A stretch of 55,912 nucleotides of DNA. It comes from Flavobacterium sandaracinum. Its GTDB lineage: Bacteria > Bacteroidota > Bacteroidia > Flavobacteriales > Flavobacteriaceae. Made by a program: the position numbers and the translations under genes. Shown here piece by piece: positions 35,835 to 44,692 of the stretch (its first letter is position 1; each line of letters opens with the position of its first letter). Location of the stretch: assembly GCF_004349135.1 (NCBI RefSeq), contig NZ_SMFN01000023.1, forward strand, positions 374 to 56,285, written 5' to 3'. The notes beneath the pieces are model-generated. The model did not search any database and was not told where the DNA came from. It saw only the letters and a list, made by a program, of their open reading frames with translations.

Positions 35835-36575
35835 ATGAAAACAAAACTACTCGTTTCTATTTGTACTTTTATACTTTATCAAAGTGGTTTTGCACAAGCA
35901 AGCGAACGCATTCAAGGACAAGTACACTTTGATAAAACCGCCGCGACTAAAGTTGAAGTAATCAATGCAACCTCCAAAACCGTTGTCTTATCTGATACTG
36001 ATGGGAATTTTACAATTAATATTGAAATTAATGATATTTTGGTTTTTGTCGCAAAAAATCATGAAATAAAAGAAATAAAAATTTCAGTAGCAGTCTTAAA
36101 TCAAGGTGCTCTTACAGTCACATTATCCTCTAAAGTAGAGGAACTAAAAGAAGTAGTCGTGCAAAACAGTCCATCAATCAAATTAAGTAAAGATGCGAAA
36201 TGGGAACAAGCAAAACTGGATCAATACGCTCTTGAAAAAAATGCAAATTCCCTAAAAAATCCCGGCGTTTACACTGGTACCATTGAGAACGGCATGGATT
36301 TAATGCGTATTGGAGGAATGATTTTTAAACTATTTAAAAAAGAGAAAGAGGTAGCTGCTGACAAAGGCCCACTTTTAGCTTTTACTGACGCTGCAAAAAC
36401 GAGATGTAAAGCTGATTTTTTTACCGAAACCTTACAGCTAAAGCCAGCACAAATTGATGATTTTTTGGCTTTTTGTGCCAAAGACCCAAAAGCTGATCTT
36501 ATAGCTAGCGAAAGAAATGAACTGATGTTAATGGAATTTATGAGTACAAAAATTTTACAATACAAACCCGATTAA
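35835..36575 (+). CDS. secreted carboxypeptidase-regulatory-like domain protein
   Basis: The 246-residue protein has a signal peptide (to SGFAQA) and a beta-sandwich (RIQGQVHFDKTAATKVEVINATSKTVVLSDTDGNFTI...) ending LSSKVEELKEVVVQ, like the N-terminal domain of TonB receptors. A lone Lys-rich C-terminal part follows (about 125-246) with KTRCKADFFTE and DPKADLIASERNELMLMEF. It does not carry a barrel. The family is common in Flavobacteriia and of unknown role, probably periplasmic or outer-membrane attached. Confidence 0.75.
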   Translation: MKTKLLVSICTFILYQSGFAQASERIQGQVHFDKTAATKVEVINATSKTVVLSDTDGNFTINIEINDILVFVAKNHEIKEIKISVAVLNQGALTVTLSSKVEELKEVVVQNSPSIKLSKDAKWEQAKLDQYALEKNANSLKNPGVYTGTIENGMDLMRIGGMIFKLFKKEKEVAADKGPLLAFTDAAKTRCKADFFTETLQLKPAQIDDFLAFCAKDPKADLIASERNELMLMEFMSTKILQYKPD

Positions 36576-36628
36576 ACTTTGTGCCGAATTAACATAAAAA
36601 GACTCCTAACTGAAATAAAGCCTAGCAA

Positions 36629-37105
36629 TTACCTATTCAACCACCAAATACTACCATTCAAAACCGCAGCAAAACTTACCCAAGCCAAATACGGAATAAA
36701 CAAATAACCCGCAATTTTATTAATTTTGGCAAACTGAATGTAGGTTTCAAAAATCATCAACCACAAAACAATAATCTCTAAACCGGCTAACATCGGATTT
36801 CGTAATCCGAAGAATAAATAGGACCACAAAGCATTTAAAGCCAATTGAATTGCGAAGAAAATCAATGCTTTTTTTACCAGTTCACGCTCTGCTTCTATTC
36901 GGTTCCAAACCAAACCTGCCGCAACACCCATCATCACATAAAGCATACTCCAAACCGGTGCAAAAACCCAATTGGGCGGATTAAAACCTGGTTTAATCAA
37001 CGTAGGATACCAAGTAGTGATCGCAGAGCGAGTTACGTTTCCTGAGAAATAACCAATAACAAGACACGTTACAACAACAGCTAATATTCGGGTGATTTTA
37101 TTCAT
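36629..37105 (-). CDS. tspO: TspO/MBR-family membrane protein
   Basis: The 158-residue, five-helix protein has WYPTLIKPGFNPPNWVFAPVWSMLYVMMGVAAGLVW, ALNALWSYLFFGLRNP and LFIPYLAWVSFAAVLN, the aromatic-rich signatures of TspO. TspO binds tetrapyrroles and sterol-like ligands and responds to stress or light in bacteria. It faces the previous gene tail-to-tail and has its own promoter. Confidence 0.93.
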   Translation of the reverse strand: MNKITRILAVVVTCLVIGYFSGNVTRSAITTWYPTLIKPGFNPPNWVFAPVWSMLYVMMGVAAGLVWNRIEAERELVKKALIFFAIQLALNALWSYLFFGLRNPMLAGLEIIVLWLMIFETYIQFAKINKIAGYLFIPYLAWVSFAAVLNGSIWWLNR

Positions 37106-37126
37106 TTTGATGTGTTTTACAATTTA

Positions 37127-37157
37127 CAAATCTAATGAAATCTTATTCACATTTCAA
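37127..37157 (-). promoter_or_regulatory. promoter of tspO (TTG-N20-TAGATTTG)
   Basis: On the minus strand TAGATTTG (plus 37127-37134) lies 22 bp before the start codon and TTG (plus 37155-37157) is 20 bp upstream. Both match the Bacteroidota consensus. Confidence 0.6.
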
Positions 37158-37315
37158 GTAAACAACATAAAGGTTCGTTACACGGCCGTAGTATCGCAGC
37201 TTTAAACAGCAAGTATAATTTTAAAAAAATACAAGCTAGAATCACATTCAGCCAGACCTACAATTAAAGGAACGAATAAAAAAAACGAATACCATTACCA
37301 ATCATTTAAAAAAAA

Positions 37316-37352
37316 TCTGCGAATCAGCGGTTCCAAAAAAAAAGTATCTTTG
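37316..37352 (+). promoter_or_regulatory. mvaD promoter region with isolated repeat match
   Basis: TATCTTTG (37345-37352) is a good -7 box 18 bp before the start codon. Immediately upstream is AATCTGCGAATCAGCGGTT (from 37315), which matches the TGCGAATCTGCGG unit of the tandem repeat at 52.8-53.0 kb, so the repeat occupies the -33 region. Confidence 0.6.
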
Positions 37353-37369
37353 CGTAAATTTTATCATTC

Positions 37370-38473
37370 ATGATTTCAGCAAACGATTTTATTCCATCAA
37401 AATATACGCATTCGGTTGAAAGTGGTTTTTTTCAATGGAGCGCACCCAGTAATATTGCCCTTGTCAAATACTGGGGCAAAAAAGACAATCAGATTCCAGC
37501 AAATCCATCGGTGAGTTTTACACTGAATAATTGTAAAACGATTACCAAATTGGCTTTCGCCAAAAAAAACATTTCGACTGCGCTCAATGTAACGGCTAAT
37601 AATTTCTCTTTTGATTTGCTTTTTGAAGGCCAACCAAAAGAGGATTTCAAACCGAAAATTCAAAAATTTCTGGAGCGCATCGAAATCTATTTGCCGTTTT
37701 TAAAAGACTATCATTTTACGATTGATACCGAAAATACCTTTCCACACAGTTCGGGAATTGCATCTTCTGCCTCTGGAATGGCTGCTTTGGCTATGAATTT
37801 GATGAGTTTAGAAAAGGCATTAAACCCGGAAATGACCGAGGATTATTTCTACCAAAAAGCATCTTTGTTAGCGCGTTTAGGTTCTGGAAGTGCTTGCCGT
37901 AGTGTAAAAGGACAAGTCGTGGTTTGGGGCAATCATGCAAATATCTCTGAAAGTTCTGATTTATTTGGAGTGGAATTTCCGCGTGCGATTCATGCTAATT
38001 TTACAAATTTTCAAGACACTATTTTACTGGTTGACAAAGGCGAAAAACAAGTTTCGAGCACCCTTGGCCATGATTTGATGCACAACCACCCTTTTGCCGA
38101 AAGGCGATTTGCACAAGCGCATGAAAACTTAAACCAACTGATTGCAATTTTCGAAAGTGGAAATCTGGATGAATTCATCAAAATTGTGGAGAGTGAAGCC
38201 TTGACATTGCATGCCATGATGATGACCTCGATGCCGTATTTTATCTTGATGAAACCAAACACTTTAGAGATCATAAATGCGATTTGGAAATTCAGAAACG
38301 AAACTAAAATACCGGTTTGTTTCACCCTAGATGCTGGTGCTAATGTACACGTTTTATATCCCGAAAACGTTAGCGAAAAAGTTTTACAATTTATTCAGAA
38401 CGAATTAGTTGGCTATTGCCAAAATGGTCAGTACATTTGTGACAAAATTGGAAATGGTGCTGTGTTGATTTAA
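37370..38473 (+). CDS. mvaD: diphosphomevalonate decarboxylase
   Basis: The 367-residue GHMP-family protein has SNIALVKYWGKKD (about 25-37), a hallmark of diphosphomevalonate decarboxylase, and FPHSSGIASSASGMAALAMN (about 123-142), the phosphate-binding loop. The C-terminal part has FTLDAGANVHVLYP. It makes isopentenyl diphosphate from mevalonate diphosphate. It heads a run with a mevalonate kinase-like gene and a UbiA prenyltransferase. Confidence 0.93.
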   Translation: MISANDFIPSKYTHSVESGFFQWSAPSNIALVKYWGKKDNQIPANPSVSFTLNNCKTITKLAFAKKNISTALNVTANNFSFDLLFEGQPKEDFKPKIQKFLERIEIYLPFLKDYHFTIDTENTFPHSSGIASSASGMAALAMNLMSLEKALNPEMTEDYFYQKASLLARLGSGSACRSVKGQVVVWGNHANISESSDLFGVEFPRAIHANFTNFQDTILLVDKGEKQVSSTLGHDLMHNHPFAERRFAQAHENLNQLIAIFESGNLDEFIKIVESEALTLHAMMMTSMPYFILMKPNTLEIINAIWKFRNETKIPVCFTLDAGANVHVLYPENVSEKVLQFIQNELVGYCQNGQYICDKIGNGAVLI

Positions 38474-38515
38474 AGTATTTTTTAGCTATCTTTATTTTTT
38501 TTAAAGAGCTGAGGT

Positions 38516-38710
38516 ATGGATATTCAATCGGAGAAATTAGAACTGATTAAATTGGTGTTAGAAACACATGACATTGCTGTAATCGAGGCCATAAAAAATA
38601 TTTTCAAAGCACAAAAAAAAGACGTTTGGAGTGATTTATCTCCTGAACAACAAGAAGAAATTGATTTAGGCATTCTAGAAGCCAATCGCGGAGATCAAGT
38701 TGATTTATAA
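38516..38710 (+). CDS. orphan antitoxin-like small protein
   Basis: The 64-residue protein begins MDIQSEKLELIKLVLETHD and ends WSDLSPEQQEEIDLGILEANRGDQVDL. The 'W..LSPEQQEEIDLGI.....G' pattern is that of RelB/addiction-module antitoxins of Bacteroidota, which are usually about 70-80 residues and are followed by a RelE/ParE toxin. Here the usual C-terminal 'F/Y-ee-v' tail is missing and only 57 bp separate it from mevalonate kinase, with no toxin. It looks like a leftover of a lost toxin-antitoxin pair or a captive antitoxin. Confidence 0.65.
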   Translation: MDIQSEKLELIKLVLETHDIAVIEAIKNIFKAQKKDVWSDLSPEQQEEIDLGILEANRGDQVDL

Positions 38711-38767
38711 AATTACATACTAAAAATACCTAATTACCAACCCCAAATTGTTAATTTACAACACTAT

Positions 38768-39706
38768 ATGAAAGGACCTTTGTTTTACTCAAAAATATTA
38801 CTCTTTGGAGAATACGGAATTATTCGTGACTCAAAAGGGCTTTCAATTCCTTATAATTTTTATAATGGTGCGCTAAAAAAAGAGGAAAACCCATCTGATG
38901 AAGCGATCAAATCTAATGGTCACTTGAAACGATTTGTAACGTATTTAGAAACGTTGCAAAACGAACAACCTAAATTAGTCACTTTTGATTTAGCACTTTT
39001 AAAAGACGATGTTGAGAGTGGAATGTATTTTGATTCCAGCATTCCTCAAGGATATGGTGTAGGTAGTAGTGGCGCATTGGTAGCTGCGATTTATGATAAA
39101 TATGCACAAAATAAAATCACGGTTTTAGAGAACTTAACCCGTGAAAAATTATTGCAGTTAAAAAATATATTTTCTCAAATGGAGAGTTTTTTCCACGGGA
39201 AAAGCTCTGGTTTAGACCCTTTAAACAGTTATTTGAGTATTCCAATTTTGATTAACTCCAAAGACAATATTGAAGCGACCGGAATTCCAACACAAAGTTT
39301 TGACGGAAAAGGCGCTGTATTTTTGTTAGATTCAGGTATTGTAGGCGAAACCGCTCCTATGGTCAATATTTTTATGGAAAGCTTGAAAGACAAAGGTTTT
39401 AGAGCGATGTTGAAAAATCAATTTGTAAAATATACGGATGCTTGCGTAGAAAATTTCCTTGGTGGAGACATGAAATCATTGTTCATGAATACTAAAAAAT
39501 TATCGAAAGTGGTTTTGAATAACTTCAAACCAATGATTCCAGAACAATTCCACGGAATTTGGCAACAAGGCATTGACAGCAATGATTATTATTTAAAACT
39601 TTGCGGTTCTGGTGGCGGTGGCTACATTTTAGGTTTTACCGAAGATTTAGAAAAAGCCAAAGCATCGCTGAAAGATTATAAATTAGAAGTAGTATACCAG
39701 TTTTAA
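38768..39706 (+). CDS. mevalonate kinase-type GHMP kinase
   Basis: The 312-residue protein starts with YSKILLFGEYGIIRDSKGLSIP, a GHMP kinase N-terminus, has GYGVGSSGALVAAIYDKY (about 95-112) as the ATP loop and HGKSSGLDPLNSYLS (motif 2), and ends with KLCGSGGGGYILGF (motif 3). This order and its place near mvaD identify mevalonate kinase; phosphomevalonate kinase is an alternative. Confidence 0.88.
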   Translation: MKGPLFYSKILLFGEYGIIRDSKGLSIPYNFYNGALKKEENPSDEAIKSNGHLKRFVTYLETLQNEQPKLVTFDLALLKDDVESGMYFDSSIPQGYGVGSSGALVAAIYDKYAQNKITVLENLTREKLLQLKNIFSQMESFFHGKSSGLDPLNSYLSIPILINSKDNIEATGIPTQSFDGKGAVFLLDSGIVGETAPMVNIFMESLKDKGFRAMLKNQFVKYTDACVENFLGGDMKSLFMNTKKLSKVVLNNFKPMIPEQFHGIWQQGIDSNDYYLKLCGSGGGGYILGFTEDLEKAKASLKDYKLEVVYQF

Positions 39707-39730
39707 ATATTCTCTCCCAAACCCAAAAAA

Positions 39731-39772
39731 TAAGGAGACGCAAACCTAATGGCCTCCTTACTAATTGGAGGC
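39731..39772 (+). promoter_or_regulatory. overlapping alternative hairpins upstream of the UbiA gene
   Basis: TAAGGAG (39731-39737) can pair with CTCCTTA (39754-39760), while GCCTCC (39752-39757) can pair with GGAGGC (39767-39772). The two stems share CTCC and exclude each other. No T run follows, so simple termination is unlikely; the structure may be a processed leader or a decayed terminator. Confidence 0.35.
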
Positions 39773-39792
39773 ACATTCTTAAATAAATCAAA

Positions 39793-40746
39793 ATGTTAAG
39801 CAGGCAAAACAAACTTCTTTTAATGAAAATTGCAAGTTTGTTCTCTGTTGTAAGAGGCTATAACATACCAGTAATTATTTTAGCGCAATACCTTTCGGCA
39901 GTATTTATTCTGGCTCCAGAAAAAAGAGCGCTGGATGTTTTACTAGATTTCAATCTATTCATTCTGGTTTTTGCCTCTTCACTTACGATTGCTTCCGGTT
40001 ATATCATCAATAACTTTTATGACAGCCAAAAGGATTTAATCAATCGTCCAAACAAATCAATGTTGGATCGATTGGTGAGTCAAAAAACAAAACTAAACGT
40101 CTATTTTACGTTGAATTTTATTGTTGCCTTAATGGCGTTGTTTGTTTCTTGGCGCGTATTTTTATTCTTTTCAGCGTATATCTTTTTCATTTGGTTTTAT
40201 TCCCATAAAATAAAAAAATACCCAATAATAGGAAACCTAATGGCTGCTTTACTGGCGGTTTTACCTTTTTTTGCGATACTACTGTATTTTTACACTCGGA
40301 TTCCATTTGAAGAAATTGAAAATTACAAACAGCAACTTGGATTGATTTTCGCACATGCGTCCTTCTTGTTTTTACTTTTACTGATTCGGGAAATGATCAA
40401 AGATCTAGAAAACCTGAAAGGAGACTTAGTCAATGATTATAAAACGATTCCAATAGTTTATGGTGAGGAAATATCAAAAATAACCATCACGGTATTGACC
40501 ATTCTGACTGTTTTACCCGTTTATGCATTGATTGATATTTATGATGTGGGCTATATGGATATTTATTTTTATTCTTGTCTGATTATCTTAATTTTCTTCT
40601 TGCTTTACTTGTGGAAATCCAATGCGAAACCACAGTTTTTGCTACTTCACAACGTATTGAAATTCCTTATTGTTGCCGGAGTATTTTGCATTGTCTTGAT
40701 TAATCCAAGTGTTTTATGGCATGGAAAAAGATTGTTGATGGTTTAA
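39793..40746 (+). CDS. UbiA-family prenyltransferase (geranylgeranylglycerol-phosphate geranylgeranyltransferase-like)
   Basis: The 317-residue protein (or 307 from a second ATG at 39823) has about nine membrane helices and the two Asp-rich sites of UbiA enzymes: NNFYDSQKDLINRPNK (about 77-92) and REMIKDLENLKGDLVNDYKTIP (about 199-220). The first is an N-x3-D-x3-D variant. Flavobacterial proteins of this kind are annotated as homologues of the archaeal ether-lipid DGGGP synthase. It follows the mevalonate genes, so a polyprenyl donor made by them is likely. The acceptor cannot be told from sequence. Confidence 0.8.
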   Translation: MLSRQNKLLLMKIASLFSVVRGYNIPVIILAQYLSAVFILAPEKRALDVLLDFNLFILVFASSLTIASGYIINNFYDSQKDLINRPNKSMLDRLVSQKTKLNVYFTLNFIVALMALFVSWRVFLFFSAYIFFIWFYSHKIKKYPIIGNLMAALLAVLPFFAILLYFYTRIPFEEIENYKQQLGLIFAHASFLFLLLLIREMIKDLENLKGDLVNDYKTIPIVYGEEISKITITVLTILTVLPVYALIDIYDVGYMDIYFYSCLIILIFFLLYLWKSNAKPQFLLLHNVLKFLIVAGVFCIVLINPSVLWHGKRLLMV

Positions 40747-40819
40747 TGTTGCCTTTTTCCAAATTATAAAAAGGATAAAAAAAACATTCTCGAAATGCGC
40801 CTATATTACCCGACTATCT

Positions 40820-40970
40820 TAGCCCCGATTACTTAACCTAGTCTTTATTCACATCGGAGTTCAGTGAATTTCATTTGCAACGGCATCCTTTTTCTTTTTC
40901 CTTTAAAAAGAAAAAGATAGAGTGGAAAGCGGGACATCGAAGATTCAGCGCAGCTAAATAGCTCCAAAAA
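40820..40970 (+). repeat. REP-like dispersed element, forward copy
   Basis: The conserved skeleton is TAGCCCCGATT (40820-40830), GCAACGGCATCCTTTTTC (from 40877), a central stem of CTTTTT and AAAAAG arms, then GAAAAAGATAGAGTGG and AAAGCGGGAC (ends 40935), and AGCTCCAAAA (about 40960). The same skeleton occurs in reverse orientation at 52694-52765. About 46 bp between GATT and GCAACGG are absent from that copy. The element fills the 339-bp gap between the UbiA gene and the pseudouridine synthase. Confidence 0.7.
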
Positions 40971-41039
40971 ATCACGCTAAAATATATTAATTGGCTTATT
41001 AACTAGACAGTTAGCGTTTTTATAATTGGTGGTTATTGA

Positions 41040-41066
41040 TTGTCAAGTATATAAATAGTATCTTTG
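41040..41066 (+). promoter_or_regulatory. promoter of the pseudouridine synthase gene
   Basis: TTG (41040-41042), 16 bp, TATCTTTG (41059-41066), 19 bp before the start codon: close to the Bacteroidota consensus. Confidence 0.65.
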
Positions 41067-41085
41067 CACAAATTATTGGAATATT

Positions 41086-41994
41086 ATGAATAACAAGGAA
41101 GGCAATAATAAGAAAAGTGGTCCAAGAGCAGCTAGCTCAAGACCCAGTTCAAATAAGCCAAAACCTGCCATGCAGAAGCGCGCTCAAGGGCCGAAAAAAG
41201 TTAAAGTTACTACTAAAGTTGCCGATATCGCTGCTGATAAAGTAGAGAAAAAACCAAATCAAGCACCAAAGAGACCGAAAGTAAAAGACGAAATTCGTTT
41301 GAATAAATACATTGCTAATTCAGGTGCGTGCTCGCGTCGTGATGCGGATATTTACATTCAATCCGGTACTGTAAAAGTAAACGGAATTCCTGTTACCGAA
41401 ATGGGATACATGGTAAAACCAGGTGATGTTGTGAATTTTGACGGGTCTACTTTGACACCGGAGAAAAAAGTATACATCTTACTGAACAAACCTAAAAACT
41501 TTACCACTGCGATGGACGAAGGTCAGGAATATCGTAATGTTTTAGAATTGGTAAAAGGTTCTACTACTGCAAAAATTGGTGCAGTTGGGAGAATGGACAA
41601 GAATACAACTGGTTTGTTATTGTTCACAAATGATACGGACATGATTCGTAAATTTACGTTACCAAGTCAAAAATCATCTAAAATTTACCAAGTTTCACTA
41701 GACAAAAACTTGAAGTTTGAGGATTTAGAAAAAATAAATAAAGGTTTGACGCTTGACGGACACCGCGTTTTTGTGGAAGATGTAAGCTACATTGAAGGTG
41801 AAGCGAAAAGTGAAATTGGATTGCAGTTAAGATCATCCAATGTAAAAGTGGTTCGTAATATCTTTGAACATTTCAGTTATGATGTATTGCGTATTGACCG
41901 CGTTTCGTTTGCTGGATTGACCAAAAAGAATTTGCCAAGAGGAAACTGGAGATTGCTTACTGAACAAGAAATTATCAATTTGAAGAACGTTTAA
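41086..41994 (+). CDS. RluB-type pseudouridine synthase with basic N-terminal extension
   Basis: The 302-residue protein begins with about 65 disordered residues rich in Lys, Pro and Ala. Next come an S4 RNA-binding domain (RLNKYIANSGACSRRDADIYI...VKPGDVVNFDG) and the RsuA/RluB catalytic domain with Asp171 in GRMDKNTTGLLLFTND. It ends GNWRLLTEQEI. It modifies uridine in 23S rRNA (RluB) or 16S rRNA; the GRMDKNTTGLLL motif favours the RluB/RsuA group. A strong promoter and a terminator frame it as a single gene. Confidence 0.9.
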   Translation: MNNKEGNNKKSGPRAASSRPSSNKPKPAMQKRAQGPKKVKVTTKVADIAADKVEKKPNQAPKRPKVKDEIRLNKYIANSGACSRRDADIYIQSGTVKVNGIPVTEMGYMVKPGDVVNFDGSTLTPEKKVYILLNKPKNFTTAMDEGQEYRNVLELVKGSTTAKIGAVGRMDKNTTGLLLFTNDTDMIRKFTLPSQKSSKIYQVSLDKNLKFEDLEKINKGLTLDGHRVFVEDVSYIEGEAKSEIGLQLRSSNVKVVRNIFEHFSYDVLRIDRVSFAGLTKKNLPRGNWRLLTEQEIINLKNV

Positions 41995-42017
41995 TATTTC
42001 TTTGAAATTATACAATG

Positions 42018-42053
42018 AAATCCCTTTCGCATAGCGAAATGGGATTTTTTTAA
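42018..42053 (+). terminator. terminator after the pseudouridine synthase
   Basis: AAATCCCtttcgc / agcgaaatGGGATTT (42018-42047) form a long stem with a 2-nt loop, followed by T7. Confidence 0.85.
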
Positions 42054-42077
42054 TTAAAAATTCAATCCTAAATAAGT

Positions 42078-42440
42078 ATGACACCAGAAAAATTACAATC
42101 AATTGCTTTTAAATGGTTTGAAACTTTCAATAATAAAGAATTAGAAAAATTATTGTCTTTATATGACGAAGATGCTGTTCATTTTAGTCCAAAACTAAAA
42201 ATGTACAAACCGGAAAGTAACGGCTTTGTTACCGGTAAAGAAGCCTTGCGAGAATGGTGGAAAGATGCTTTTGAGCGTTTACCAAGCTTGAATTACAAAG
42301 TAAAATCGCTTACTGCCAATGGCGACCGCGTTTTCATGGAATACATCAGAACAGTTATTGGTGAAGAAGATTTATTGGTAGCGGAAGTATTGGACATTAG
42401 AGAAGACAAAATAATTGCTTCCCGAGTGTATCACGGATAA
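42078..42440 (+). CDS. SnoaL/NTF2-like protein
   Basis: The 120-residue protein has the NTF2-like fold pattern: FKWFETFNNKELEKLLSLYDEDAVHFSP, TGKEALREWWKDAF, and VFMEYIRTVIGEEDLLVAEVLDIREDKIIASRVYHG. The family includes many small enzymes and binding proteins with no safe function. It lies alone between two terminators. Confidence 0.85.
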   Translation: MTPEKLQSIAFKWFETFNNKELEKLLSLYDEDAVHFSPKLKMYKPESNGFVTGKEALREWWKDAFERLPSLNYKVKSLTANGDRVFMEYIRTVIGEEDLLVAEVLDIREDKIIASRVYHG

Positions 42441-42464
42441 AAACCGATTTTGATTAGAAACAAA

Positions 42465-42501
42465 AAACCCTACGACAATTTATTTATGTCGTAGGGTTTT
42501 T
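42465..42501. terminator. bidirectional terminator between the SnoaL-like and M3 peptidase genes
   Basis: AAACCCTACGACA (42465-42477) and TGTCGTAGGGTTT (42487-42499) form a perfect 13-bp stem between convergent genes. Confidence 0.9.
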
Positions 42502-42521
42502 GCTTTAGAAGAAAATTATAA

Positions 42522-44669
42522 TTATCCTTTTATTTTTTTAACGGGTTCTTCTTTTTTGTCCAGACCACGTTTTCTCAACAGCGGCTCAATACTAGGTTCA
42601 GCACCACGGAAACGTTTGTACAACACCATCGGATCTTCGGTTCCTCCTTTTTCCAAAACATTCTCACGGAATAATTTGGCTTTTTCTGGATTAAACAAAG
42701 TAGTCGTTTTAAACGCTTCAAAAGCATCGGTATCTAAAACTCCTGACCAAATGTAACTGTAATATCCAGAAGAATATCCTCCAGAGAATATATGGCTGAA
42801 ATACGTGCTTCTATACCTTGGAATAATAGAGGAAATCAAACCAATTTTTGTCATTGCTGCTTTTTCGAAAGCGTTTGCATCAACAGTAATGTCTTTGGTT
42901 TGAGAATGGTATTCTAAATCCAATAAAGAAGCCGCAAGGTATTCCGTTGTGGCAAAACCTTGATCAAAAGTTCCTGCTTTTTTCAATTTATTTACTAGTG
43001 CTTCTGGAATCACTTCGCCTGTTTTATAATGCTTTGCATACATTTTTAAAACCTCGGGTTCAGCCGCCCAGTTTTCCATAATTTGGGAAGGAAGTTCCAC
43101 GAAATCTCTTGGAACACTTGTTCCTGCTAAACTTTTGTACGTTACATTCGATAATAATCCGTGTAAGGAATGTCCGAATTCATGGAAGAAAGTCGTCACT
43201 TCATCAAAAGTCAAAAGTGCCGGAGCATTTGCTGAAGGTTTTGTAAAATTACAAACGATAGAAACTACCGGAGCAACACGTTTTCCATCCACCGTTTTCT
43301 GACTTCTGTAGGAGGTCATCCATGCACCGCCACGTTTCGATTCACGAGGATGAAAATCCATGTACAAAACACCCAGATGCGTACCGTCTTTTTCTAAAAC
43401 CTCCCAAACGGTTGCGTCTTCGTGGTATTTTGGAACATTAGTCAACGCTTTGAATTGTATTCCGTACAATTTTTCGGTTACCTGAAAAACACCTTTTCTA
43501 ACATTATCTAAACTGAAATACGGTTTCAATTCTTCTTCGTCAAGATCAAAACGTTCTTTTCTGATTTTCTCTGTATAATATCTCCAGTCGTAGGGTTGAA
43601 CAGCGCCTTTTATTCCTTCTTTAGCCATCATTTTCTGAATATCGGCGGCTTCTGTTTTGGCAATTTCCAAAGCTGGTTTCCACAAATCATTCAACAGCTT
43701 GTTTACATTTTCCGGTGTTTTAGCCATCGATTCCTCCAACACATAATTGGAATGCGATTTAAATCCTAACAATCTCGCTTTTTGCCCACGAAGATTCGCT
43801 AAATCTACTGCATTCTTCTTATTATCAAAAGCATCGTCGTGGTTGCCTCTGGTTTGGTAGGCATTCCAAATTTGCTTACGCAATTCTCGGTTGGAACTGT
43901 ATTGCAAAAACGGCATCACGCTAGAATTAGAAAGGGTAAAAACCCATTTTCCCTCTTTGCCTTTTGCTTTAGCATCAACAGCGGCAGCATCGATTAATCC
44001 CTGTGGCAATCCGGCCAAGTCTTTTTTATTATCAATAACCAACTCGTAGGAATTGGTCTCCGCCAAAATATTTTGTCCGTATTTTAAACTAGTCAGCGAA
44101 AGATCTCCGTTTATTTTACGCAATATTTCTTTATCCGCATTGGATAAATTAGCACCACTTCGAACGAAATCTTTGTACGCATTATCTAAAATTTTAGCTT
44201 GTTCTAAATTTAAGCCTAATGTTTCTTTTTTGTCCCAAAGCGTTTTCACTTTTGCGAATAATTTCTCGTTTAAGTAAATATTATCTCGGTGTGCAGAAAG
44301 ATTTGGCGCCGTTTCTTTGGCAATATTCTGAATTTCTTTATTGGTATTAGCCGAATTCAGATTAGAAAAAACCGTGTTTACATTCGATAATAATTCCCCT
44401 GCGTTTTCCATGGCAAGAATCGTATTTTCAAAAGTGGCAGGCTCCGTATTATTTGCAATAGCATTAATCTCCACTTGATGTTTACTGATTCCTTCTAAAA
44501 TGGCGGGTTTAAAATGTTCGTTTTTAATTTTGTCGAAAGGCGGCACATTAAACGGCGTGTCATAAGCTTGAAAAAATGGATTCATAGTGGTGTTTTCTTT
44601 TTTCTCTTGTGCTTCAATTGTTAGCATATTCCCAATGACTAACAAAATGAAAAAGGATTTTTTTCTCAT
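42522..44669 (-). CDS. M3-family zinc metallopeptidase (peptidyl-dipeptidase Dcp/oligopeptidase A-like)
   Basis: The 715-residue protein has a signal peptide (MRKKSFFILLVIGNMLTIEAQ), an alpha-helical N-half, and zinc motif His496-Glu497-x-x-His500 in FFHEFGHSLH. It also has DFVELPSQIMENW and SGGYSSGYYSYIWSG, all standard for M3 peptidases (Dcp/OpdA). It would degrade short peptides in the periplasm. It ends with a charged tail (KEEPVKKIKG). The strand is opposite to its neighbours. Confidence 0.93.
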   Translation of the reverse strand: MRKKSFFILLVIGNMLTIEAQEKKENTTMNPFFQAYDTPFNVPPFDKIKNEHFKPAILEGISKHQVEINAIANNTEPATFENTILAMENAGELLSNVNTVFSNLNSANTNKEIQNIAKETAPNLSAHRDNIYLNEKLFAKVKTLWDKKETLGLNLEQAKILDNAYKDFVRSGANLSNADKEILRKINGDLSLTSLKYGQNILAETNSYELVIDNKKDLAGLPQGLIDAAAVDAKAKGKEGKWVFTLSNSSVMPFLQYSSNRELRKQIWNAYQTRGNHDDAFDNKKNAVDLANLRGQKARLLGFKSHSNYVLEESMAKTPENVNKLLNDLWKPALEIAKTEAADIQKMMAKEGIKGAVQPYDWRYYTEKIRKERFDLDEEELKPYFSLDNVRKGVFQVTEKLYGIQFKALTNVPKYHEDATVWEVLEKDGTHLGVLYMDFHPRESKRGGAWMTSYRSQKTVDGKRVAPVVSIVCNFTKPSANAPALLTFDEVTTFFHEFGHSLHGLLSNVTYKSLAGTSVPRDFVELPSQIMENWAAEPEVLKMYAKHYKTGEVIPEALVNKLKKAGTFDQGFATTEYLAASLLDLEYHSQTKDITVDANAFEKAAMTKIGLISSIIPRYRSTYFSHIFSGGYSSGYYSYIWSGVLDTDAFEAFKTTTLFNPEKAKLFRENVLEKGGTEDPMVLYKRFRGAEPSIEPLLRKRGLDKKEEPVKKIKG

Positions 44670-44692
44670 TTGAGTTTAATTAATTAGAATCG

